IMG/VR virus record: IMGVR_UViG_3300030108_005940
Location: 1 to 60,765 of that record
DNA: 60,765 nt
Strand: one strand, 5' to 3'
Source of the DNA: a virus
The translations under genes and the position numbers were made by a program. The notes beneath the pieces were generated by a model. That model was not told the DNA's origin, made no database searches, and saw nothing but the letters and a program-made list of their open reading frames with translations. Below, in pieces: positions 23,837 to 31,112 of the stretch (its first letter is position 1; each line of letters opens with the position of its first letter).

Positions 23837-24749
23837 TTTCTAAATTTACTAAGCATGCAAATGCATTAATCTCTTTATCAACAACAAAAGCGCTCTTATA
23901 AAGATGGTCTGCAATAATTGCAATCGTCTCTTTCTTTTTTACATCTGCAAGATTGGAATTATATATAAAATCTAAATAATTAGCTAGTAATGTATCGTAG
24001 TCACCTTGAAATCTATCTTCATTTTCGATTAGATACTTTCTAGCTTCTAAACATTGCTTTGATGCTATTTTTTTATAAAGCGCTTCGAGCAGCTCGTTAT
24101 CGCTATTAACGCTACTAATACACAACTCTGAATCAATAATGTTCTTTTGTAGTTCGTTAATTGTTTTCCGTAAATCGGGGAAGTGACGTTTAACGAGTTG
24201 GATAAATTTTTTCTTCTGTTCTTCAGCAATCTTAATATTTTCATTTTTTAGAATATTATAACATCTCTTAACTGCTAGCTCTACTACCGGCTTAATATCT
24301 AATGACTGACATCTAGATTGCAATGCAGGAATAATTTTATGCTTGTAATTTGCAGTAAGAATAAATCTGCAGTACTTAGCATAGGTTTCCATAGTATTAC
24401 GTAAAGCGCCTTGCGCGTTAGTAGTTAATCCATCAGCCTCATCTAAGATAACTACCTTAACCCCACCATCAAATGATTTAGTTTGAGCAAAATTAGTAAT
24501 ATTATGTCTGATTGTATCGATACCAGACTCATCAGAAGCATTAATATAAAGATAATTACATCCGAGTATATCGTTAACAATAACTCTTGCAAGCGTGGTC
24601 TTACCAGTACCGGGATTACCAACAAACAGAAGATTAGGTATTTCATTTTTAAACTCTTTTATAACACTTAGCGTTCTCTTATCTAGAATAATATCATTAA
24701 GCGTTACAGGACGATATTTTTCAACCCAAATTTTATCAAAATCAACCAT
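23823..24749 (-). CDS. gp44: sliding clamp loader large subunit (T4 gp44-like)
   Basis: A 308-residue AAA+ ATPase that loads the sliding clamp at primer ends. The order is WVEKYRP (8-14), Walker A GNPGTGKT (44-51), Walker B VVILDEAD (99-106), sensor 1 FILTANY (129-135) and the arginine-finger SRC motif (145-147). A helical collar domain follows. Length is close to T4 gp44 (319). In T4 the same complex is also needed for late transcription, because the clamp acts as a mobile activator. That fits the many late boxes here. It starts 2 nt after the dUTPase stop. Confidence 0.92.
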   Translation of the reverse strand: MVDFDKIWVEKYRPVTLNDIILDKRTLSVIKEFKNEIPNLLFVGNPGTGKTTLARVIVNDILGCNYLYINASDESGIDTIRHNITNFAQTKSFDGGVKVVILDEADGLTTNAQGALRNTMETYAKYCRFILTANYKHKIIPALQSRCQSLDIKPVVELAVKRCYNILKNENIKIAEEQKKKFIQLVKRHFPDLRKTINELQKNIIDSELCISSVNSDNELLEALYKKIASKQCLEARKYLIENEDRFQGDYDTLLANYLDFIYNSNLADVKKKETIAIIADHLYKSAFVVDKEINAFACLVNLENALH

Positions 24750-24751
24750 AA

Positions 24752-25174
24752 TTAATTACCAGATGAACCAAAGCCTTTTTCACCTCTCTTAGATTGTACG
24801 ATAGTTCCTTCTGATACTTCTACAGTATAATTTCTATAAATTACAAACTGTGCAATTCTATCACCAGCTTTAACTTCGTAGTCTTTATCAGTATTATTAT
24901 ACAATTTAATACCAGCATCGCCACGATACTCCTGATCGATAATACCCGGGTGAGGTATAATACCATGCTTGAATCCTAGACCTGAACGACCTTCTACCTT
25001 TACCCAGAAACCAACATCAATATACGCAAATTTTAAACCAACATCTACTACAGCGGAGCCACGTGCAGGTATTAATTTATCTTCAACTGATGTTACGTCT
25101 AGTCCAGTATCACTATCATTGTTCTTATAAGGGATAACAGCCTTGTCATTAGTTTTCTTAAACTTGATAACCAT
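24752..25174 (-). CDS. dut: dUTP diphosphatase
   Basis: A 140-residue trimeric dUTPase that cleaves dUTP to dUMP and pyrophosphate. This prevents uracil in DNA and supplies dUMP for dTMP synthesis. All five motifs are visible: SDTGLDV (21-27), the second around VDVGLKF, GRSGLGFKHGI (62-72) with GIIDQEYRG (77-85), AGDRIAQFVI (103-112), and the C-terminal P-loop-like RGEKGFGSSG (130-139). Length is typical. It is first in a minus-strand operon with the clamp loader. The upstream AT-rich region has TATAGTTAT near the ATG but no clear promoter. Confidence 0.93.
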   Translation of the reverse strand: MVIKFKKTNDKAVIPYKNNDSDTGLDVTSVEDKLIPARGSAVVDVGLKFAYIDVGFWVKVEGRSGLGFKHGIIPHPGIIDQEYRGDAGIKLYNNTDKDYEVKAGDRIAQFVIYRNYTVEVSEGTIVQSKRGEKGFGSSGN

Positions 25175-25216
25175 ATAACTATAATAAGGTATATTGTAAA
25201 AAATTCAAGTATAGAT

Positions 25217-25222
25217 TAAATA
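25217..25222 (+). promoter_or_regulatory. late promoter box TAAATA
   Basis: TAAATA 5 nt before the ATG at 25228, in the divergent gap after the dUTPase start. Confidence 0.7.
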
Positions 25223-25227
25223 TACGT

Positions 25228-25665
25228 ATGGCTGAGGAATTAGACGAGGCAGTTAACGATATTATATCACAATTGAAGCAAAATAATAAAGTCGCTAGAA
25301 CACCTGTTGATGAAAGTGTTCTTAATAAAGAGGACTTAGAAGATTTTCTTATTCAAAATTCTGGTAAACTTATTAAAAAATCATTAAGCATCGTAGATAA
25401 CGTTAATGATTATATTTCATCAGCTCCAGAAAATCGTGATGTTGCAGCTTTAGCTGAATTAATTAAAGCATCATCATCTGCTATAGAAACGTTAAATAAG
25501 CTTCATACTGCAAAAGAAAGAAATGAAACGCAGTTAGAAGTAAAGAAACTTGATGTAGAGAGCAGAGAGCGTATTAATATTGCTGACAATCAAACACAGA
25601 TATTATTATCACGAGATGATATAATGAAAGCTCTTGTAGATGAGAGTGAAGTTATTGACGTTTAA
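25228..25665 (+). CDS. gp16: probable terminase small subunit, T4 gp16-like
   Basis: A 145-residue acidic helical protein. The part after residue 75 (ALAELIKASSSAIETLNKLH, then KERNETQLEVKKLD) is a predicted coiled coil, as in the oligomerising core of gp16 homologues. The C-terminus is acidic (DESEVIDV). T4 gp16 is 164 residues. It would bind phage DNA and stimulate the large subunit. It lies 14 kb from gp17, flanked by a dUTPase-clamp loader operon and a convergent gene, so context does not help. It is expressed late from its own box. Confidence 0.5.
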   Translation: MAEELDEAVNDIISQLKQNNKVARTPVDESVLNKEDLEDFLIQNSGKLIKKSLSIVDNVNDYISSAPENRDVAALAELIKASSSAIETLNKLHTAKERNETQLEVKKLDVESRERINIADNQTQILLSRDDIMKALVDESEVIDV

Positions 25666-25668
25666 CTT

Positions 25669-26223
25669 CTATCTTAAGTCACTTAAATACTGATTAGTAT
25701 ATGATGCAACAGCTGGTGATGGTGTAGCTGGATCGCAGGGAATTTCTGTATTCTGTTTTGGTAACTCCCTAACAGGGTTTTCTACTGCTCCGGGAGCTGT
25801 TGTTTCTTCTGCTTCTTCCGGCTTTATGTTAACATCGCTCTTTCTACGCATAGCATCTGGTATGGGAAGAAGGTTTGGATAGAATTCTACTGCTTGACCT
25901 AGACAACCTGGTACTGATACGTGATCTGAATAACGACCACCTCCTTGATCAAGCGCTAAATTTAAAACAACATCTAGAGAAGAAGTTTGTGGATTTGCTG
26001 GGTAACGAGCCGGCTCTGTATCTTTAATATCAGTTATTCGAATATGTAATCCTGAATCGATTAATTTTGTAATTAACCCCTGCGTTGCGTTGCCAAGCTC
26101 TTTATAGCTATCTGTACTCTTATAATCATCATTAAACTTGAAAACATCCCCAACAAGGAAACCCCCACGTTCATATCTTCTCATATAAGATTCATGTAAA
26201 TTAACAAATTTTTTACCTGCCAT
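25669..26223 (-). CDS. unknown late protein with Pro-rich tail
   Basis: A 184-residue protein from ATG 26221-26223. A start 24 nt upstream would put the TATAAATA box inside the gene, so the inner ATG, 5 nt after the box, is chosen. The N-terminal 120 residues look globular: GGFLVGDVFKFND, a segment with ITDIKDTEPARYP, SLDVVLNLALDQGGGRYSD and PGCLGQAVEFYPNLLPIPDA. The rest is Glu/Pro-rich and probably disordered, ending SYTNQYLSDLR. I do not recognise the family. Late timing suggests a virion or assembly role. Confidence 0.6.
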   Translation of the reverse strand: MAGKKFVNLHESYMRRYERGGFLVGDVFKFNDDYKSTDSYKELGNATQGLITKLIDSGLHIRITDIKDTEPARYPANPQTSSLDVVLNLALDQGGGRYSDHVSVPGCLGQAVEFYPNLLPIPDAMRRKSDVNIKPEEAEETTAPGAVENPVRELPKQNTEIPCDPATPSPAVASYTNQYLSDLR

Positions 26224-26228
26224 ATTAT

Positions 26229-26234
26229 TATTTA
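26229..26234 (-). promoter_or_regulatory. late promoter box TATAAATA
   Basis: TATAAATA on the minus strand with its TAAATA at 26229-26234, 5 nt before ATG 26223. It decides the start of this gene. Confidence 0.75.
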
Positions 26235-26270
26235 TACAGACTTGCAAATAATCACACGGTATCGCATAAC

Positions 26271-26552
26271 TTAATCTTTAAGAAACTCTGCTATAGTGTG
26301 AAACGCCTCAAATACTTGTACATCTTCATCTTTGGCTGGTCCGAGATCATTTTCAATTTCAAACGAATGAGTTGTATGCGCAATGGTCTTAAGTTCCCAT
26401 CTCTTAGGTTTCCACTTATCCCCCTTTACATATACCTCGCCTTCAATAGGCTTAGGTAGCTTGAGCTTTGAGTATACTTCACTCTTAAGAGCTGAAATAA
26501 ATTCAGTTGGGGTAATTTCTACATTAATATCAGTTTTACCTTTAACACGCAT
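26271..26552 (-). CDS. small protein of unknown function
   Basis: A 93-residue protein with mixed alpha/beta pattern (VEITPTEFISALKSEVYSKL; GEVYVKGDKWKPKRWELKT; a final acidic helix VQVFEAFHTIAEFLKD). I do not recognise the family. It lacks a late box. Instead it has the element AAGGAACTATAATATA upstream, shared exactly with the small gene starting at 53201, so the two may be expressed together at an early or middle stage. Confidence 0.6.
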   Translation of the reverse strand: MRVKGKTDINVEITPTEFISALKSEVYSKLKLPKPIEGEVYVKGDKWKPKRWELKTIAHTTHSFEIENDLGPAKDEDVQVFEAFHTIAEFLKD

Positions 26553-26560
26553 ACTATAAT

Positions 26561-26576
26561 TATATTATAGTTCCTT
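26561..26576 (-). promoter_or_regulatory. shared promoter-like element, copy 1
   Basis: AAGGAACTATAATATA on the minus strand, 8 nt before the ATG at 26552. The same 16 nt occur at 53215-53230. It contains TATAAT but has no clear -35 box, so it may be an activated early or middle promoter. Confidence 0.45.
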
Positions 26577-26600
26577 GATCTCGATTTACCACTGTGGTAT

Positions 26601-26606
26601 TAAATA
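26601..26606 (+). promoter_or_regulatory. late promoter box TAAATA for gp25
   Basis: TAAATA 6 nt before the gp25 ATG at 26613. Confidence 0.75.
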
Positions 26607-26612
26607 TTATAA

Positions 26613-27101
26613 ATGGCTCTTATTAAGTTAACTGATACCTCTGTAGATAATCTAGATAACGCTTCTCTAGAGCAAGGATACCTGTATAAAGATCTATTTT
26701 TAGACATAACACCTTCTGTCTATTATAATGGACAACTTAATAAAAAGGTAATACTTAGAGATGTGCAAGCATCATTTGACGAGCAAGCTATTAAGAATAG
26801 TATAACAAATATTTTTCTAACAGCACCTGGGCAAAAAATATTAAGTCCGGAATTTGGTTTAGATTTGAGACGTTATCTTTTTGAACAAGTAAATGATTTT
26901 AACGCGTTTCAAATTCAAGATGATATTCAAAACAAACTACCAGATCAAGAGCCAAGAGTTCAACTTGAAGGGGTAAGTGTTAGACCTATTCCTGATCAAC
27001 ATGAATATTATATTACTTTACAAATAAATGTACCTTCTTTAAACATCTATGGACTCTCACTTCAATCACTATTAAATAATAACGGATATTTTGTACTTTA
27101 A
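26613..27101 (+). CDS. gp25: baseplate wedge protein, T4 gp25-like
   Basis: A 162-residue protein of the gp25/lysozyme-like baseplate family, which helps start sheath assembly on the wedge. The conserved core is clear: the helix EQAIKNSITNIFLTAPGQKI followed by LSPEFGLDLRRYLFEQ (about 58-92). Then come EPRVQLEGVSVRP and the closing strand YYITLQINV. T4 gp25 is 132 residues; here the N-terminus is longer. It begins the wedge operon gp25-gp6-(28932), with a 2-nt gap to gp6. Confidence 0.88.
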   Translation: MALIKLTDTSVDNLDNASLEQGYLYKDLFLDITPSVYYNGQLNKKVILRDVQASFDEQAIKNSITNIFLTAPGQKILSPEFGLDLRRYLFEQVNDFNAFQIQDDIQNKLPDQEPRVQLEGVSVRPIPDQHEYYITLQINVPSLNIYGLSLQSLLNNNGYFVL

Positions 27102-27103
27102 TT

Positions 27104-28939
27104 ATGCCAACGAACGATACAACAAACAAATTTTTAGATTTTAATCTCCCGCAAGATGCATATGTAGCGTTTGATGCGGTTACTCTTAAGGAGTACATTA
27201 TCAATAGGTTAAATGAAAATGAAAAGTTTACTGACCAAAATTTTGATGGTAGTAATCTTGCTGCTATTATAGATATAATAGCTTATTCATACCATGTATT
27301 ACTATTTTACTTAAACACAACTGCTTCTGAGGTAAATTTTGATCAAGCTACTCTATACGAGAACATGAATAAGATTGTAAAACTAATAGGTTATAAGCCT
27401 GTTGGTAAGCAGACTTCAATAGTCCCGATAAACGCTGTTGGTTCATCAACAATGCCAACAGGTAATTACACTATACGTAAGTATTCATATTTTTTAGCAA
27501 ATGGAATACAATACACCTTTAACAAGGACTTTTCTTTTAATAAAAATATTTCCAATAATGAAACTATTCAAACATTAAATGATACAGTTGTGTTATATCA
27601 AGGTAGTATTAAGGAATATCCAGATTATAAAGCACAGGGGGAAGATTTCGAAACATTACCTGTAGTTGTAAAAAACATTGTTGATACAAATACTGAAAAA
27701 TTTATTGCAGAAGATACGATTAGTGTTTATGTAAAAGAGATAGATACAAATACGTATTATGAATACAGCGAAGTCGATAGCTTATATTTAACTAAATCTG
27801 TTGATAGGGTTTACGAGCTTAGATTGAATGAAGATGGTTTTTATGAAGTTAAATTTGGTAATGGGGTATTTGGAAAAACGTTAAAAGAGGGGGATACAGT
27901 CTCTGTTAATTACTTACAGTCTGATAATGTTGGTGGTATCATTAGTAAAAACACAATTAATGGGGATAAGTTATTTGTGTACGATTCTCCACGTCAACGT
28001 GCTATCTTTAATGATACATACCCTAATAAAGATGAGACTACTTTTATTGATATAACTAACAGCTCGTATCTTAATATTAATAACCCTCAAGCTTCAACGT
28101 CGTTGTCTGATGCCGAGACTGTAGATCAAATAAGACAAAATGCACCAAAGGTATTTTCATCTCAGTTAAGACTCGTAACAGAAGAAGATTATGAAAGCTT
28201 TATTAATAAAAATTTAGCTAATGTCGTTAATAGTGTTGATGTTGTAGATAATAATTCTTATTTAAATGGCTATATAAAATACTTTTATGATATGTGTGTT
28301 GATCCAAATAAAGTCAACCGAGTCATTGTAAACCAGATAAATTTTGCTGATGCTTGTGATTTTAATAATATAAACGTCTTTGTTGTACCAAAATTTACAC
28401 CAATACAGGATGAATCGTATCCTCCATTTTTGAGCAATTCTTTCAAAAATTTGCTTATAGAGCAGACAAATGAAAGAAAAATATTGTCAAATACTGTTGT
28501 CCCAAGAGACCCTATTTACATGGCATTTGGTCTTGGAATGAGTAATTCCTCAACATTAAATTTAGATATACTTAACAACACATGTCTTTATGCTGTACGG
28601 GAAGCTAATAATAAAATAAATAAAGAGACTATTAAGTCGAGAATTGCTAGTAAAATTAAAGCTTTCTTTGCTCCTGAAAACAATAAATTAGGACAAAATT
28701 TATCTCTTAATGAATTAATGAGAGATCTTCTCGCTATAGAAGGGGTAAGGAACATATATACAAAAAATGAAAAAGATGGTAGTAGTATAGAAACTATTTC
28801 TTTTCTTTCATTTAACCCGTTATACGAGCAAAGCGATATTAGTTTAGTTAATCAAAACTTAACACTTCCATATTTTAAGTTTCCATACTTATATTCACCA
28901 CTTTCGGTAGCTAAGCGTATAAAGGTAATAGATGAGTAA
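27104..28939 (+). CDS. gp6: baseplate wedge protein, T4 gp6-like
   Basis: A 611-residue baseplate wedge protein (T4 gp6 is 660). The N-terminal half has NFDGSNLAAIIDIIAYSYHVLLFYLN (a helix found in all gp6/J-type proteins, about 47-72) and the segment MNKIVKLIGYKP. A beta domain has YEVKFGNGVFGKTLKEGDTV. The C-terminal half has TEEDYESFINK and a final helical domain. Six dimers form the iris-like ring that opens on contraction. It follows gp25 as in T4 and overlaps the next gene by 8 nt. Confidence 0.88.
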   Translation: MPTNDTTNKFLDFNLPQDAYVAFDAVTLKEYIINRLNENEKFTDQNFDGSNLAAIIDIIAYSYHVLLFYLNTTASEVNFDQATLYENMNKIVKLIGYKPVGKQTSIVPINAVGSSTMPTGNYTIRKYSYFLANGIQYTFNKDFSFNKNISNNETIQTLNDTVVLYQGSIKEYPDYKAQGEDFETLPVVVKNIVDTNTEKFIAEDTISVYVKEIDTNTYYEYSEVDSLYLTKSVDRVYELRLNEDGFYEVKFGNGVFGKTLKEGDTVSVNYLQSDNVGGIISKNTINGDKLFVYDSPRQRAIFNDTYPNKDETTFIDITNSSYLNINNPQASTSLSDAETVDQIRQNAPKVFSSQLRLVTEEDYESFINKNLANVVNSVDVVDNNSYLNGYIKYFYDMCVDPNKVNRVIVNQINFADACDFNNINVFVVPKFTPIQDESYPPFLSNSFKNLLIEQTNERKILSNTVVPRDPIYMAFGLGMSNSSTLNLDILNNTCLYAVREANNKINKETIKSRIASKIKAFFAPENNKLGQNLSLNELMRDLLAIEGVRNIYTKNEKDGSSIETISFLSFNPLYEQSDISLVNQNLTLPYFKFPYLYSPLSVAKRIKVIDE

Positions 28940-31097
28940 TATTAAAACAGATTATGCAACATTTGATGTAGTAGATTATAGAGGCGATACAGTCTTATCT
29001 TCTTATAATCTTGCTATAACACCCTTAACGTTCAAAGCCCGTATACCTAATACAGATCAAATAGGTACTCCATTAAACGAGCTTAAAGCTACTTTTGATT
29101 TTGGAGATGGTAATTTTGCTCATAATTTATCAAGTACACATGCATACGAGTACCCAGGTCAATATACTGTTCGTATGGTAGTAAGAGATTGTAATAATAA
29201 CGCAATCTTAGGTTCTTATAGTACTGATGTAAATATATATGATTACTTTACTAATACATTCACAGCAACGTGGGGTGATGGTGAATCAAACTTAAATTTA
29301 TCTGCTGGTGAATTTAGTCAAGCTATTACTATAAATTCACAAACACCGTTTTATCAGGACTTTCAAAACATATTCTTTAGTGCTTCAGCGGATTGGAATA
29401 ACTATTTTAATTTAACTAAAGACAAGTTTAACCATTTAAAGTCTTATTGGAGCGTCTATGAAAAGAATTATCTTACATATCTATCAGCATTTGAATATGT
29501 TCCTATTGAAAAAATTTCTTTATCGTCTGAAAATATTTACGTACAACTATCTAGTGGTTCAATAGTTAACTGCCTTAGCTCTAGCTTATCAAGTGTATTA
29601 GTAGGTAGCTCAGGTCTCGATGTAGTATACTTTAAAACCCAAGATCAATTAACACCAATAACAATATCGTTTTTTAAAGATAGAAACAATATATTTTCTA
29701 ATAGTATAACAGGCTATAAAAATAATAATTATACAAATAATTTTACTGTTACTCTATCTTCTTTAGTAGGTGGTACTTCAGGTCAGACATTGAATGAATT
29801 AGTCTTTTCTTCTAATGGTATTACCGCAGAAAGTGATGAAATAAGCTCATTTAATGTAAGTCCAGTTCAATTTAAAAAGGTAGATATACCGTTTATCTTT
29901 ACTCCAAAAAATTCTGATAACTATACTATGAAAGCTCTTTCTGCAGGAAGAGATACTGTTCAATTTGCATTATTATCCAGTGACGGAGAAGCAGTGGATG
30001 AAAGCTATTATACAATATCTAGTTTAAATAATTCACTATCTGATATTGATACAGATTTTTGGTATAGAGGTATATTAAGTTTCAATGATAGTCTATCCAC
30101 TCATCCTGCAGCATTAATACTAAGCGCGCAGTGTCTATATGAAAATATATACACAAATTTAACTGGGTCAAATACCGGGTCAATAACATTAACATGTTAC
30201 CCGGAAGATTATTATGATTATTATAAACATAATGAAAATTTTGACTTCGAGCAAACAATTAAAGATTTACGTTTTCAGGAAATATTAATTGATAAGGATA
30301 TTTTCTTTACTGATTTTATAGGTACAATATTTGGTAACGTTAGTAGTAGTTACGATGTACTAGGTAAAAAGTTATATGAAAAGGTATTTAATTTTACTCA
30401 AAACAATGCAGATATAGATTTATGCGGTGTAAATGAATTAATTAACTTATCAGATCTTGTAGGTGAGGATGGTATTGTGTATGATGAGAGCGCTGGTCAA
30501 GGACCAGCAGCTGTTGCTAGATTTTTTGATATTTTAAGTATTAATTATAATAAATTTAGAGGTACAAAAAATAAATTTGATGAAAATTTCAACCCTAAAG
30601 GTCATACTACAAAACAAACTTACGGAAAAAACCTAGGACCAAAGATTGAAAATACACTAGCATATGAAGTTACAGCAGGTAACGATCTTGTAGCATATGA
30701 AAGATTTAGTGATACCTATGTGAGGTTAAACACATATCAACCACTTTGCGCATTAAGTGGGCAAGCTGGACCTGGTTATTCAAAATCTAATAATGCTAAT
30801 ACTTACTTATTAAGTTGTTTTACTACAGAAACTACTGGTACAAGCAGCGCGGCGTATTGGGGATGGGACTTGGTGCTTCCTACTACATACAGTTTAAGTA
30901 CAGTTACAGATAAATTTTACGATTTTTATACCCTTTCTGCTGTATATGATGATACTATTCTTAATGGTTTAATTGACTACACTACAGGTCAAACAACAGT
31001 ACCGTATACTACGCCACTAAGTTCTTTAGAGGGTGATGAAAATATCTTCGATATTTTAATTCGTAACTCACTATTTAGTAGTCTATCCTTGTTCTAA
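28932..31097 (+). CDS. PKD-domain structural protein in the wedge operon
   Basis: A 721-residue protein with an N-terminal PKD-type immunoglobulin-like domain: DFGDG (56-60), then HAYEYPGQYTVRMVVRD (about 70-86). A second, weaker one is suggested by WGDGES near residue 115. The rest is a Ser/Thr/Asn-rich beta region and a C-terminal part with DIDLCGVNELINLSDLVGEDG and FDILSINYNKFRGTKN. It occupies the place of T4 gp7 in the operon, but I see no similarity to gp7. It overlaps gp6 by 8 nt, so translation is coupled. It is probably a peripheral wedge or fibre-anchoring protein. Confidence 0.6.
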   Translation: MSNIKTDYATFDVVDYRGDTVLSSYNLAITPLTFKARIPNTDQIGTPLNELKATFDFGDGNFAHNLSSTHAYEYPGQYTVRMVVRDCNNNAILGSYSTDVNIYDYFTNTFTATWGDGESNLNLSAGEFSQAITINSQTPFYQDFQNIFFSASADWNNYFNLTKDKFNHLKSYWSVYEKNYLTYLSAFEYVPIEKISLSSENIYVQLSSGSIVNCLSSSLSSVLVGSSGLDVVYFKTQDQLTPITISFFKDRNNIFSNSITGYKNNNYTNNFTVTLSSLVGGTSGQTLNELVFSSNGITAESDEISSFNVSPVQFKKVDIPFIFTPKNSDNYTMKALSAGRDTVQFALLSSDGEAVDESYYTISSLNNSLSDIDTDFWYRGILSFNDSLSTHPAALILSAQCLYENIYTNLTGSNTGSITLTCYPEDYYDYYKHNENFDFEQTIKDLRFQEILIDKDIFFTDFIGTIFGNVSSSYDVLGKKLYEKVFNFTQNNADIDLCGVNELINLSDLVGEDGIVYDESAGQGPAAVARFFDILSINYNKFRGTKNKFDENFNPKGHTTKQTYGKNLGPKIENTLAYEVTAGNDLVAYERFSDTYVRLNTYQPLCALSGQAGPGYSKSNNANTYLLSCFTTETTGTSSAAYWGWDLVLPTTYSLSTVTDKFYDFYTLSAVYDDTILNGLIDYTTGQTTVPYTTPLSSLEGDENIFDILIRNSLFSSLSLF

Positions 31098-31100
31098 GGA

Positions 31101-31106
31101 TAAATA
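31101..31106 (+). promoter_or_regulatory. late promoter box TAAATA
   Basis: TAAATA 6 nt before the ATG at 31113. Confidence 0.7.
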
Positions 31107-31112
31107 TGTTTA

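Noticed and set aside
26224-26247. Start at 26247 for the minus-strand gene 25669-26223
   Set aside because: The extra eight residues cover the TATAAATA box. The inner ATG is 5 nt after it.
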